Of a stretch of DNA of 64,000 nucleotides, positions 9,211 to 17,789 are shown piece by piece. Position numbers and translations under genes: made by a program. Location of the stretch: the NCBI GenBank assembly GCA_045106955.1, contig JBGCFO010000001.1, forward strand, positions 71,933 through 135,932. The letters run 5' to 3'. Source of the stretch: JBGCFO01 sp045106955 (GTDB taxonomy: Bacteria > Pseudomonadota > Alphaproteobacteria > Rickettsiales > Rickettsiaceae). Numbering within the stretch: the first letter of the stretch is position 1; each line of letters starts with the position of its first letter. The notes under the pieces are model-generated. The model did not search any database and had not been told where the DNA came from. It worked only from the letters and a program-made list of their open reading frames with translations.

Positions 9211-10884
9211 TTAGTCTTTACTACTACTTCTAAATATTTCTTTATACATATCTATTTGCATTTGACCTATTGCCATAGCATAATTCAAGGATGACATGTC
9301 TTGATCAAGTTTACTTAACTTTTCTTCTTGAGCTGCTAAATCTTTTTTCAAGCTATCATTTACATTACTTAAATTTTCCTGAGCATGATCAATAATTCCT
9401 TTGTTTGGAAAATCTCCTATTATTTCCATAGATGCGGCATTTAAAATATCTGATAATCCTTGAGTATATTTAAAAGTAAAAGTCTGTTCATCAATAGCAG
9501 ATCCTTTTGTAAAGTGCAAGTTTATTCCTGATAATGCAGTTTCAGTAAAACTAATATATCCATTGTCGTATTGAGCGCTTAGCCAAGTTGTGCCATCATC
9601 TAGTGAAAATTGCGCAGTTCCTAAGATTGAATTGCATTTAATTAAAATATCAGTGTTGAGAACTTCAAGAGGAAGTAATTTTGTTGATTGAAAAAATATA
9701 AGATTTGAGTCAGCAACATTACCTGGGTCATCTGTAATTGTTATTTGAGATTGGAATAATTTTGCTAATTCCGTTGTATTATCAACAACAGCGCTAGTCA
9801 GTGCAGAGCCGTCATCTACAAAACGTAATTCATGATTGTTATTGGTATTGTTTAATTCAATGCCAATTTGAGATAAATGACTAATTGTTGAACCTGTTAT
9901 TGTTGAGTAAATTGAAAGTATTTTACTATCTATTGATCTGATATATTTAGAACTAATTTGTCCTAATATCGCATTTTCTGACCATTCTGCATTTTGCTGC
10001 TCTTGGTGAGTAGATGAAAATTTAAAATATTCATTTATTACATTAATAAATTTTTGTAATACCTCTAGTACAGGTGTTACATTTTGTGACATTGTAATAT
10101 TTTGAGTATTACCAGTAGTATTAGTTTTATATAATTCAAATTTCATTCCTGGTATTATTTCAACGCTATTAGTTGGGTTAGTAAAATCGTCGCCATAGAC
10201 AGATACTATTGAATTTTGACCGGTATTAGATACAGGTCCAGCAGCAAATAATGTTGCGTCAGACACTTCTGTGATATCGATAGTTCTACTGCCTAATGTT
10301 TTACTTCTAATAAGTAAGCGTTGAGTATTGTCAGAGGAGGAATTTAGAATTATCGCTTGAGCGTTATCATCAACTAATATTGTATTTATTTTATCTCTAA
10401 TTTGAGTTAATGTTGAGTTTTCATTGATTGCTATATTGTATTGCGCAAAACTTGCATCTGATTCAGTAATTGTTATATCTATGGCATAATCAGCCTGCGC
10501 TGTAAAGTTATCAGCTACAGATTTACCAGAGATATATGCAGCACTAGCAAGTTGCTTAATTTCTACAGATGCATCACTAGCGTTTAATGTTGTATCTGTT
10601 GTAACTAACATATAATCGCTACCATTTCCAGTATCACTGGTCGCTACAATTGGTTGTTGTTGTTTAAAAATGTTATTTGTACTAGCTGCGATATTATTTA
10701 AACCTAAATCTTTAGCGATAGTTTGCATCTCATGCATTTTAGATTTTAGCTGTTCATATTCTACAACTCCTTTATTTACTAAGTCAAGTCTATCTTTGAT
10801 TTCTACAATTTTTTTATCAATAGGTTTTTTTTGTACATCGAAAATATATTCAGTATCTAACAAGCTAGAGATTTTTGTAGGCAT
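9211..10884 (-). CDS. fliD: Flagellar filament cap protein FliD (HAP2)
   Basis: Secreted filament cap that assists flagellin polymerisation. The layout fits FliD: an N-terminal coiled-coil segment (about 18-70, PIDKKIVEIKDRLDLVNKGV), a beta-rich middle with repeated AQYNIAI..STL.QIRDKIN and RLLIRSKTLGSRTIDI, which are the FliD_N/flagellin_IN-like signatures, and a C-terminal coiled coil (about 500-545, SLKKDLAAQEEKLSKLDQDM). 557 aa is normal to slightly long. The canonical N-terminal GSGLD stretch is replaced by SSLLDTEYIFDV. fliS follows on the same strand. Only the cap/chaperone pair and the stator are here, so whether a complete flagellum is made cannot be decided from this window. Confidence 0.85.
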   Translation of the reverse strand: MPTKISSLLDTEYIFDVQKKPIDKKIVEIKDRLDLVNKGVVEYEQLKSKMHEMQTIAKDLGLNNIAASTNNIFKQQQPIVATSDTGNGSDYMLVTTDTTLNASDASVEIKQLASAAYISGKSVADNFTAQADYAIDITITESDASFAQYNIAINENSTLTQIRDKINTILVDDNAQAIILNSSSDNTQRLLIRSKTLGSRTIDITEVSDATLFAAGPVSNTGQNSIVSVYGDDFTNPTNSVEIIPGMKFELYKTNTTGNTQNITMSQNVTPVLEVLQKFINVINEYFKFSSTHQEQQNAEWSENAILGQISSKYIRSIDSKILSIYSTITGSTISHLSQIGIELNNTNNNHELRFVDDGSALTSAVVDNTTELAKLFQSQITITDDPGNVADSNLIFFQSTKLLPLEVLNTDILIKCNSILGTAQFSLDDGTTWLSAQYDNGYISFTETALSGINLHFTKGSAIDEQTFTFKYTQGLSDILNAASMEIIGDFPNKGIIDHAQENLSNVNDSLKKDLAAQEEKLSKLDQDMSSLNYAMAIGQMQIDMYKEIFRSSSKD

Positions 10885-11127
10885 ATGATTTTGTAAAAAG
10901 ATTAGTTAAGTATTCAAATTATACAATTGAATTAAACATATTAAGTAAATGTTATATATTAACTAATCATGAATTATGCTAGTAGTGATTTTTGAGCATC
11001 ATTGCACTATAAATAGATCTCAAGCTACTTGATGATTAACAAGAGGTAACTATTAAGAATTTTTTTGATACGAAATTATTACATATTGTCAACTATTGAT
11101 TAGTTATGCAACATTATTCATTTTATT

Positions 11128-11517
11128 TCACAATTCAACTAGGAGATGTTTTGACTTAATCATAGCAATAGGGTAGTCTATAACCATTCCTAACAAAAAA
11201 AAGAGTGCAAACCATAAGGTTAAAATAGCTGAACAAAAAATGAGTCGACTTATAATCTACACTCCACAAACAACTTTAACTATAGATAAAGCTCTGTCAA
11301 TATATTGCGCGATACATTGACAGAGCTCATCATAACATACGCTATCCCATAAGTTAAGTACTTTTTTCAGTAGTTTTACCATTTTTTTGCAATAATTGCC
11401 GCAATAGCCCTTGTTCATGGCTTTAAATTTTGCAAAATAATTTAACCTCAGGTAGTTGTTGTTTTGAGATTTGCCTATTTTTCCATAAAATACATCAAAT
11501 TTACTACAAATCCTTGA
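11128..11517 (-). pseudogene. Decayed reading frame of unknown family with an in-frame TAG
   Basis: Reading the minus strand from 11517, the frame stays open for 86 codons, meets a TAG at 11257-11259, and continues in the same frame for 42 codons to a TGA at 11128-11130. Upstream of the TAG the predicted protein is cysteine- and lysine-rich; an ATG at 11418 would give a 53-residue protein (MNKGYCGNYCKKMVKLL...). Downstream of the TAG it has one strongly hydrophobic membrane-helix-like stretch (SAILTLWFALFFLLGMV). I do not recognise a family. It may be a gene killed by one nonsense mutation, or two chance frames; the continuation in one frame with a coherent membrane segment is the only support. 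Confidence 0.3.
11290..11327. repeat. 38-bp inverted repeat with no loop
   Basis: Two 19-base arms abut directly. The left arm starts AGCTCTGTCAAT and the right arm ends ATTGACAGAGCT. Comparing the arms, 17 of 19 positions are complementary and the other two become G-U pairs or a single A-C mismatch depending on the strand read. It sits inside the decayed minus-strand frame. It lacks a following U-tract, so it is not a standard terminator. It could be a cruciform, a protein-binding palindrome, or a short palindromic mobile repeat; only one copy was noticed in this window. Confidence 0.6.
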
Positions 11518-11658
11518 TTATATTTTTAATATCAATGTGCAGAGTTTAAGAAAATATTTTCTTTTTGATAGAAGTTTTAATTAAAAAAGTGATATGAATT
11601 TATATAAAAAAGTTTACAATCTAATCCTAAATGTCAATTTGTTAAAAAGATCAAGGCT

Positions 11659-13413
11659 ATGGATAGGATTAAAAAAATTCGTGAATTATTTGAATCTTAT
11701 TGTATTGATGGATACATTATTCCATCGTCCGATGAATATATGAACGAATATGTACCAAATCATTTAAAGCGTCTTGAATATATTACAGGGTTTAGTGGAT
11801 CTAATGGCATTGCGATTATTTTACTAAATAAAACGATATTAATAACAGATGGTAGGTATCTAGACCAAGCTCTGACACAGATGCCTGATGCTGATATTTA
11901 TGATCAGAAGGATTTATACAAAGATAATATTAAAAATTTAATCTTAAAAAGAACAGCTCATGATATATCATGTCTAAATTTTGGATATGACTCCAAATTA
12001 TTTACAGAGCTAAAACTTAAGATGTTTGACTCTATTAATCTTAAATCGATTTCAGATAATCTTGTAGATTGCATTTGGGAGAATCGCCCAAGTTTTAAAG
12101 GTTCAAATATTTATGAATATCCTATTGATTTTGCTGGAGAAACCTACAAATCAAAGGTTAAAAAATGCAGAGACTATTTATCGATGAATTCGTTGGATTC
12201 TTTCCTAATTACAGAGCTAGATTCAATTTGTTGGTTATTAAATTTGCGTGGGCAAGACGTAGAGTTTACACCTTTAATTTTAGGGAGGCTTTTGATAACT
12301 CAAACTTCATTGCAACTATTCACTAAGCGTCAGACAATTTCTCGTGATATTGATGAAGGTTTAAAATCACTAAGGCCAGATGTAGAATTTATATCAGAAG
12401 ATTTATTTGAAGAAGAATTAAGCAAATTAAAAGGTACAATTGCTTTAGATAAGCGTTTTGCATCGTGTTATATTATAGATTTGTGTTGTAGATCCAACTT
12501 AAATATAAAACATCTTGTAGATCCATGTATATTACCAAAAGCTTGCAAGAATCCTACAGAAATTAATCGCTCGATAGATGTTCATATTCAAGATGCTGTT
12601 GCAGTTTGTGAATTGTTATCTTATATAGATTACTCTGATCGCCAAGATCTAGCCAAACTTAGTGAGTATGATTTATCAGAAAAACTTACAAAATATAGAA
12701 AACAAAGGCCAGGATATATTTACGATAGTTTTCCTACTATATGCGGATTTAACGAAAATGGAGCAATAATACATTATAAACCACTCAAAGATAAAGCTAA
12801 ATATATAGTTGGAGATGGAATCTTATTAATAGATTCTGGTGGTCAGTATATGGGTGGTACAACTGACATCACTAGAACAATTTGTATTGGAAAACCGACT
12901 TTGGAGCAACGTAAAAGATATACGCAAATACTCAGAGGTCATATTAATTTAGCTTTTAGCATTTTTCCACGAGGTACTAAAGGTGCAAATTTAGATATAC
13001 TAGCTAGGCAATTTTTATGGCAAGATTTAATGGATTATAATCATGGAACTGGTCATGGAGTGGGGAATTTTCTCAATGTACATGAAGGACCTCAAGCTAT
13101 TAATCTAAATAACACTACTGAATTAAAAGCTGGTATGATCATTTCCAATGAACCAGGATATTATAAATCTAAGCATTATGGTATGCGTATTGAAAATTTA
13201 ATCTATGTTGATAAAATACAAGATAGTGAGTATTTAAAATTTATTAATCTTACTCTTGTGCCGTATGACAACAAATTAATAGATTATGCTTTATTAACAA
13301 ATTTTGAGAAACAATCTCTTGATACTTATTACAATCAAATATATAATAAAATTTATCATTTATTATCTGACATAGCTAGAACTTGGCTAATGAATGTAAT
13401 CAATAAGAAATAA
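11659..13413 (+). CDS. pepP: Xaa-Pro aminopeptidase (three-domain aminopeptidase P, M24B)
   Basis: Dimetal peptidase removing an N-terminal residue that precedes proline. The protein has two creatinase-N-like domains (opening YIIPSSDEYMNEYVP and ITGFSGSNGIAII) followed by the pita-bread catalytic domain. Metal ligands are visible in LIDSGGQYMGGTTDITRT (two Asp), HGTGHGVGNFLNVHEGP (His), SNEPGYY (Glu) and GMRIENL (Glu). At 584 aa it is the long, XPNPEP1-like form rather than the ~440-aa E. coli PepP. A modest AAGG lies upstream of the ATG. It is 22 bp ahead of sucC and could be read through into sucCD. Confidence 0.94.
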   Translation: MDRIKKIRELFESYCIDGYIIPSSDEYMNEYVPNHLKRLEYITGFSGSNGIAIILLNKTILITDGRYLDQALTQMPDADIYDQKDLYKDNIKNLILKRTAHDISCLNFGYDSKLFTELKLKMFDSINLKSISDNLVDCIWENRPSFKGSNIYEYPIDFAGETYKSKVKKCRDYLSMNSLDSFLITELDSICWLLNLRGQDVEFTPLILGRLLITQTSLQLFTKRQTISRDIDEGLKSLRPDVEFISEDLFEEELSKLKGTIALDKRFASCYIIDLCCRSNLNIKHLVDPCILPKACKNPTEINRSIDVHIQDAVAVCELLSYIDYSDRQDLAKLSEYDLSEKLTKYRKQRPGYIYDSFPTICGFNENGAIIHYKPLKDKAKYIVGDGILLIDSGGQYMGGTTDITRTICIGKPTLEQRKRYTQILRGHINLAFSIFPRGTKGANLDILARQFLWQDLMDYNHGTGHGVGNFLNVHEGPQAINLNNTTELKAGMIISNEPGYYKSKHYGMRIENLIYVDKIQDSEYLKFINLTLVPYDNKLIDYALLTNFEKQSLDTYYNQIYNKIYHLLSDIARTWLMNVINKK

Positions 13414-13435
13414 TTAATAAAAAAGTAAAAACACA

Positions 13436-14596
13436 ATGAATATCCATGAATATCAAGCTAAAGCCATTTTAAAAAAATATGGTGTTAATGTATCTCACGG
13501 AATATTAATTGCCTCTGAATCTGAAATCGATAGTGCTATTGATGGTTTTGATGCTCCTTTGTATATTGTAAAAGCACAAATTCATGCAGGTGGAAGAGGT
13601 AAGGGCGGTGGAGTCAAAGTATGCTCAGATAAATCTGCTGCAAAACAGGCTGCTCGTAAGATGTTTGGAATGAATTTAATTACTCATCAAACTGGTCCAG
13701 ATGGTCAAATAGTTCGTAGAGTATACATTGAATCTGGGTGTGATATTGCTAAGGAGTACTATTTTAGTTGCGTTTTAGATCGTAAGAATAGTTGCATCAC
13801 ATTTATGGTATCTACTCAAGGAGGGGTTGATATTGAAGAAGTTGCTCATGAATCTCCAGAAAAGATTGCTAAGGTGCATGTTAATTTATCTATTGGCTTA
13901 CATGATTTTCATTGCAGAGAGATTATCATTTCTTTGGGTTTTAAAGGAGAGCAAGCTAAGCAAATGAAGAAGATCATTCGTGGAGTGTACAATGCTTTTG
14001 TTGCAACTGATGCTATGCAAATTGAGATTAACCCGTTAGTGATCACTCCTCAAGGAGAGTTAAAAGCTTTAGATGCAAAAATCAATTTTGATGATAATTC
14101 TTTATTTCGTCATGCAGATATCATGGAAATGCGAGACAAAGATGAAGAAGAAGAGCTTGAAATTAGAGCAGCAGATGCTGGTTTGAGTTATGTTAAAATG
14201 GACGGGTCTATCGGGTGCTTGGTAAATGGCGCTGGCCTTGCAATGGCAACAATGGATATTATTAAGCTTTACGGACAAGAGCCTGCAAATTTTTTAGATG
14301 TAGGTGGTGGAGCAACTAAAGAAGCTGTAACTGAAGCATTTAACATTATTTTATCAGATAAATCAGTTAAAGCTGTTTTAGTAAATATTTTTGGCGGTAT
14401 TATGCGCTGCAATATCATCGCTGATGGAATTATTGCTGCGGCAAAAGAAATTGGTATTAATGTGCCAATTATAGTAAGACTTGCTGGAACTAATTTTGAA
14501 TTAGGAAAGAATATTTTAAATAATTCTAATTTACAATTAATTGCTGTTGATGATTTAGGTGAGGCTGCAAAAAAAGTAGTTGAGTCAGTTAAATAG
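13436..14596 (+). CDS. sucC: Succinyl-CoA synthetase beta subunit (ADP/GDP-forming)
   Basis: ATP-grasp subunit of the TCA-cycle enzyme converting succinyl-CoA to succinate with substrate-level phosphorylation. The opening MNIHEYQAKAILKKYGV is a family signature, and the nucleotide-binding glycine loop GGRGKGGGV follows near residue 53. The C-terminal CoA-ligase-like domain has EPANFLDVGGGA and VNIFGGIMRCNIIADGI. 386 aa is standard. sucD follows 56 bp downstream. Confidence 0.98.
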   Translation: MNIHEYQAKAILKKYGVNVSHGILIASESEIDSAIDGFDAPLYIVKAQIHAGGRGKGGGVKVCSDKSAAKQAARKMFGMNLITHQTGPDGQIVRRVYIESGCDIAKEYYFSCVLDRKNSCITFMVSTQGGVDIEEVAHESPEKIAKVHVNLSIGLHDFHCREIIISLGFKGEQAKQMKKIIRGVYNAFVATDAMQIEINPLVITPQGELKALDAKINFDDNSLFRHADIMEMRDKDEEEELEIRAADAGLSYVKMDGSIGCLVNGAGLAMATMDIIKLYGQEPANFLDVGGGATKEAVTEAFNIILSDKSVKAVLVNIFGGIMRCNIIADGIIAAAKEIGINVPIIVRLAGTNFELGKNILNNSNLQLIAVDDLGEAAKKVVESVK

Positions 14597-14652
14597 TGAA
14601 TTTATAAGGATAAATTCTTTAAATATATATAATAATTATTGGTAAGTAAATT

Positions 14653-15534
14653 ATGTCGGTATTGGTAAATAAAAATACAAAACTTATATGTCAAGGCTTT
14701 ACTGGAGCTCAGGGGACTTTTCATTCTGAACAAGCAATTGCTTATGGTACAAAAATGGTCGGTGGTGTAACCCCTGGAAAAGGAGGTGCAAAACATTTAG
14801 ATCTACCTGTGTTTGATTCTGTTAAAGAAGCAATAAGAGGTACAGGTGCAAATGCGAGTGTGATTTACGTACCACCTCCATTTGCAGCTGATTCTATATT
14901 AGAAGCGATTGACGCTCAGATTCCCCTTGTAGTTTGTATTACAGAAGGAATACCTGTTTTAGATATGATGAAAGTGAAAGATGCATTAAAATATTCAAGC
15001 ACTAGGTTAATTGGTCCTAATTGCCCTGGAATTATCACTCCTGATGAATGTAAAATTGGTATTATGCCAGGATATATACATAAAAGAGGGAATGTTGGTA
15101 TCGTTTCTAGGTCTGGTACATTAACATATGAAGCGGTAGCTCAAACAACAGCAGCTGGACTTGGTCAATCTACTTGCATTGGAATAGGTGGAGATCCAAT
15201 CAACGGCACAAACTTTGTTGATGCAATAGATTTGTTTTTACAAGATGAAGAAACAGATTATATAGTAATGATTGGTGAAATTGGCGGTACTGCAGAAGAA
15301 GAAGCTGCAGATTTTATCAAAAATTCTAAACTTAAAAAGCCAACTGTTGGTTTTATCGCTGGCCTCACGGCTCCTCCTGGAAAAAGAATGGGTCATGCAG
15401 GTGCAATCATTGATGGAGCAACGGGTTCTGCCGATGTAAAATTAAATGCATTAAGAGATGCAGGAGTGATTATTGCAGATTCTCCAGCGAATATTGGAAG
15501 CAGTGTTTTAGAGCTAAGTAAAAAAACTAGTTAG
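14653..15534 (+). CDS. sucD: Succinyl-CoA synthetase alpha subunit
   Basis: CoA-binding subunit carrying the phosphohistidine, partner of SucC. The Rossmann CoA-binding loop is QGFTGAQGTFHSEQAI; the central signature RLIGPNCPGIITPDECKIGIMP and the active-site histidine loop KRMGHAGAI are intact. 293 aa is standard. The ATG at 14653 gives the canonical MSVLVNKNTKLICQGFTG start. It is the second gene of sucCD; recD2 starts 65 bp further on without an obvious terminator between. Confidence 0.98.
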   Translation: MSVLVNKNTKLICQGFTGAQGTFHSEQAIAYGTKMVGGVTPGKGGAKHLDLPVFDSVKEAIRGTGANASVIYVPPPFAADSILEAIDAQIPLVVCITEGIPVLDMMKVKDALKYSSTRLIGPNCPGIITPDECKIGIMPGYIHKRGNVGIVSRSGTLTYEAVAQTTAAGLGQSTCIGIGGDPINGTNFVDAIDLFLQDEETDYIVMIGEIGGTAEEEAADFIKNSKLKKPTVGFIAGLTAPPGKRMGHAGAIIDGATGSADVKLNALRDAGVIIADSPANIGSSVLELSKKTS

Positions 15535-15599
15535 TATTTTTTACTTTTTAATAATAACGATATAAGTTTTTATTTTGACAGTAATGAAGTTGGTAAAAA

Positions 15600-17789
15600 G
15601 TGAGTGATGGTTTAACTAATCAAGAGCAATTATTTGGCTCAGTTGAACGCATTACATATCATAATTCTGAAAATGGTTTTTGCGTATTAAGAGTCCATGT
15701 TAAAGGTTTTAGAGAATTAGTTACTGTGGTAGGAAGCTCTCCAAGCGTTTTGGTTGGGCAACACCTTAAATGCTTTGGTTATTGGCATAAAGATGCTAAT
15801 TATGGTATACAATTTAAAGCCAACTCTCTTGTATTAAATGCTCCCGATACTATAGAGGGAGTGCAGAAATATCTTGGTTCTGGATTAATTAAATATATTG
15901 GACCACATACTTCTAAAAAATTAGTCGAAGCTTTTGGTAAAGATGTATTTGATGTAATCGAAAACAATCCAGATGCTTTAAGAACAGTTCAAGGTATTGG
16001 TAAAGTTAAGGCTGCAAATATTTGCAATAATTGGAAAGATCAAAAAGTGATTCGCGATATCATGATATTTCTTCAATCGCATTCAATAGGAACATCTAGA
16101 GCTACTAAAATATACAAGACATACGGTGAAAGCGCGATATCAGTAATATCAAAAAATCCGTACAAACTTGCTCGTGATATACATGGAATTGGTTTTTTGT
16201 CTGCAGATGCTATAGCCCAGAGTATCGGTATTGCTTTAGATTCCCCAATGAGAATTAAGGCTGGAATTGCCCATAGCTTATTTGAAGCAACTTCCAAGGG
16301 TCATTGCGGTTTGCCAGTAAAAATGCTTATAGCAAATTGTATTACATTATTAGACGTCGAAGATGAGATGATAACAGAAGCCTTAGAAAAGGAGTTGTTC
16401 GTTGGTGATGTAATCAAATCTCCATTGCTAAATCATGATAATATTGAAGCGATATTTTTAGCAAAATATTATATATACGAGCAGAGCGTTGCAGATAGAT
16501 TGCTTTATTTAACACAAGAACGCCCTACGATTGATATAGATATTGATCGTGAGATTTTCGCTGTTGAAAAAAAGTTAGATATGAATTTTGCTGTAAATCA
16601 AAAGCAAGCGATATCTACAGCTTTACAAGAAAGGATTGTAGTAATTACTGGCGGTCCTGGAACTGGTAAAACAACAATAGTCAACGCGTTACTAAAAATA
16701 TTAACAAAGCAAAAGCTTAAAATTTCTCTTTGCGCTCCAACTGGCAGGGCTGCAAAACGCTTAAGTGAAACAACTGGACTAACTGCGACAACTATACATA
16801 GATTACTATCTTTTGATATAGATGATACAGGCAAAGCAGGATTTAAATATGATCAAGATAATAAATTAAATTGTAACTATGTTGTAGTGGACGAGATGTC
16901 AATGGTAGATATTTCATTATTTCATTCCTTGCTTAAAGCTTTGCCAAAATATATTTCAATAATCTTAGTTGGTGATAAAGATCAATTGCCATCAGTTGGT
17001 CCTGGCCAGGTATTAAAGGACATTATTGAATCTGGTAAGATTGCCGTCGTGCAACTAACGGATATCTTTAGACAAGCAAAAACCAGTCAAATTATCACTA
17101 ATGCGCACCTTATAAATAAAGGTATAGTGCCAAATTTAAAAAGTCTACCGGATAAGAATTCTGATTTTTATTTTATAGAAGAAGAAGATAATGAGGCGCT
17201 CGTTAAGAAAGTTCTGACTATGATACAAGATAGAATTCCAGATATTTTTGATTTAGATCCTATTTTGGATATTCAAGTATTATGCCCAATGCAAAAGGGC
17301 GGCGTTGGAGCTCGCACTATGAATGCTTTCTTGCAGGAGGCGTTAAATCTAAATTATAAAAGCGGTATAATGAGTTTTGGCCAAAGATTTGCGTTAGGTG
17401 ATAAAGTAATGCAGATTCGCAATAATTATGATAAAGATATATATAATGGCGATATTGGATTTATTGAACATATTGATCAAGAAGAAGAGGAGGTTTATAT
17501 TGGATTTGACGATAGGTCGATAAAATATGATTACTCTGATCTTGATGAGATCACTTTAGCATATGCTATTACGATACATAAATCACAAGGTTCTGAATAT
17601 CCAGCTATTATTATACCATTAACAACGCAAAGCTTTATGATGTTAAAGCGCAATTTACTTTATACAGCCATTACGCGCGCTAAGAAATTAGCAGTGATAA
17701 TTGGCTCAAAAAAAGCCCTTGTTATTTCAATTAAGAATCAAAACGATATGAAACGCTACTCTAAATTATATGATTGGCTTGTTTCGTAG
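15600..17789 (+). CDS. recD2: RecD2-like SF1 DNA helicase
   Basis: Superfamily 1B 5'-3' helicase of the RecD2/TraA type, implicated in DNA repair independently of RecBCD. The start is GTG. An N-terminal OB-like region (SVERITYHNSENGFCVLRV) and helix-hairpin-helix segments (for example VQGIGKVKAANI and IHGIGFLSADAIA) precede the motor. Helicase motifs are all present: Walker A GGPGTGKTT at residues 351-359, VVDEMSMVD (motif II), GDKDQLPSVGPGQVL (III), TIHKSQGSEYP (V) and YTAITRAKK (VI). 729 aa is the RecD2 length. Its 3' end overlaps the convergent OPR/RAP-like gene by 34 bp, so the transcripts are antisense at their ends. Confidence 0.93.
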   Translation: MSDGLTNQEQLFGSVERITYHNSENGFCVLRVHVKGFRELVTVVGSSPSVLVGQHLKCFGYWHKDANYGIQFKANSLVLNAPDTIEGVQKYLGSGLIKYIGPHTSKKLVEAFGKDVFDVIENNPDALRTVQGIGKVKAANICNNWKDQKVIRDIMIFLQSHSIGTSRATKIYKTYGESAISVISKNPYKLARDIHGIGFLSADAIAQSIGIALDSPMRIKAGIAHSLFEATSKGHCGLPVKMLIANCITLLDVEDEMITEALEKELFVGDVIKSPLLNHDNIEAIFLAKYYIYEQSVADRLLYLTQERPTIDIDIDREIFAVEKKLDMNFAVNQKQAISTALQERIVVITGGPGTGKTTIVNALLKILTKQKLKISLCAPTGRAAKRLSETTGLTATTIHRLLSFDIDDTGKAGFKYDQDNKLNCNYVVVDEMSMVDISLFHSLLKALPKYISIILVGDKDQLPSVGPGQVLKDIIESGKIAVVQLTDIFRQAKTSQIITNAHLINKGIVPNLKSLPDKNSDFYFIEEEDNEALVKKVLTMIQDRIPDIFDLDPILDIQVLCPMQKGGVGARTMNAFLQEALNLNYKSGIMSFGQRFALGDKVMQIRNNYDKDIYNGDIGFIEHIDQEEEEVYIGFDDRSIKYDYSDLDEITLAYAITIHKSQGSEYPAIIIPLTTQSFMMLKRNLLYTAITRAKKLAVIIGSKKALVISIKNQNDMKRYSKLYDWLVS

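Larger units (their letters stand above)
10885..11658. other. 774-bp gap without an intact gene
   Basis: Divergent gap between fliD (minus) and pepP (plus). It must hold both promoters, but I see no confident -35/-10 pair. It contains a minus-strand reading frame interrupted by one in-frame stop (11128-11517) and a near-perfect 38-bp inverted repeat (11290-11327), both listed separately. I found no tRNA-like or other structured RNA gene. The rest is AT-rich and featureless to the eye. Confidence 0.6.

Noticed and set aside
10885..11658. Structured RNA gene (tRNA, tmRNA, RNase P) in the gap
   Set aside because: No T-loop-like GGTTCRA box with matching acceptor arms or other known RNA signature was seen.
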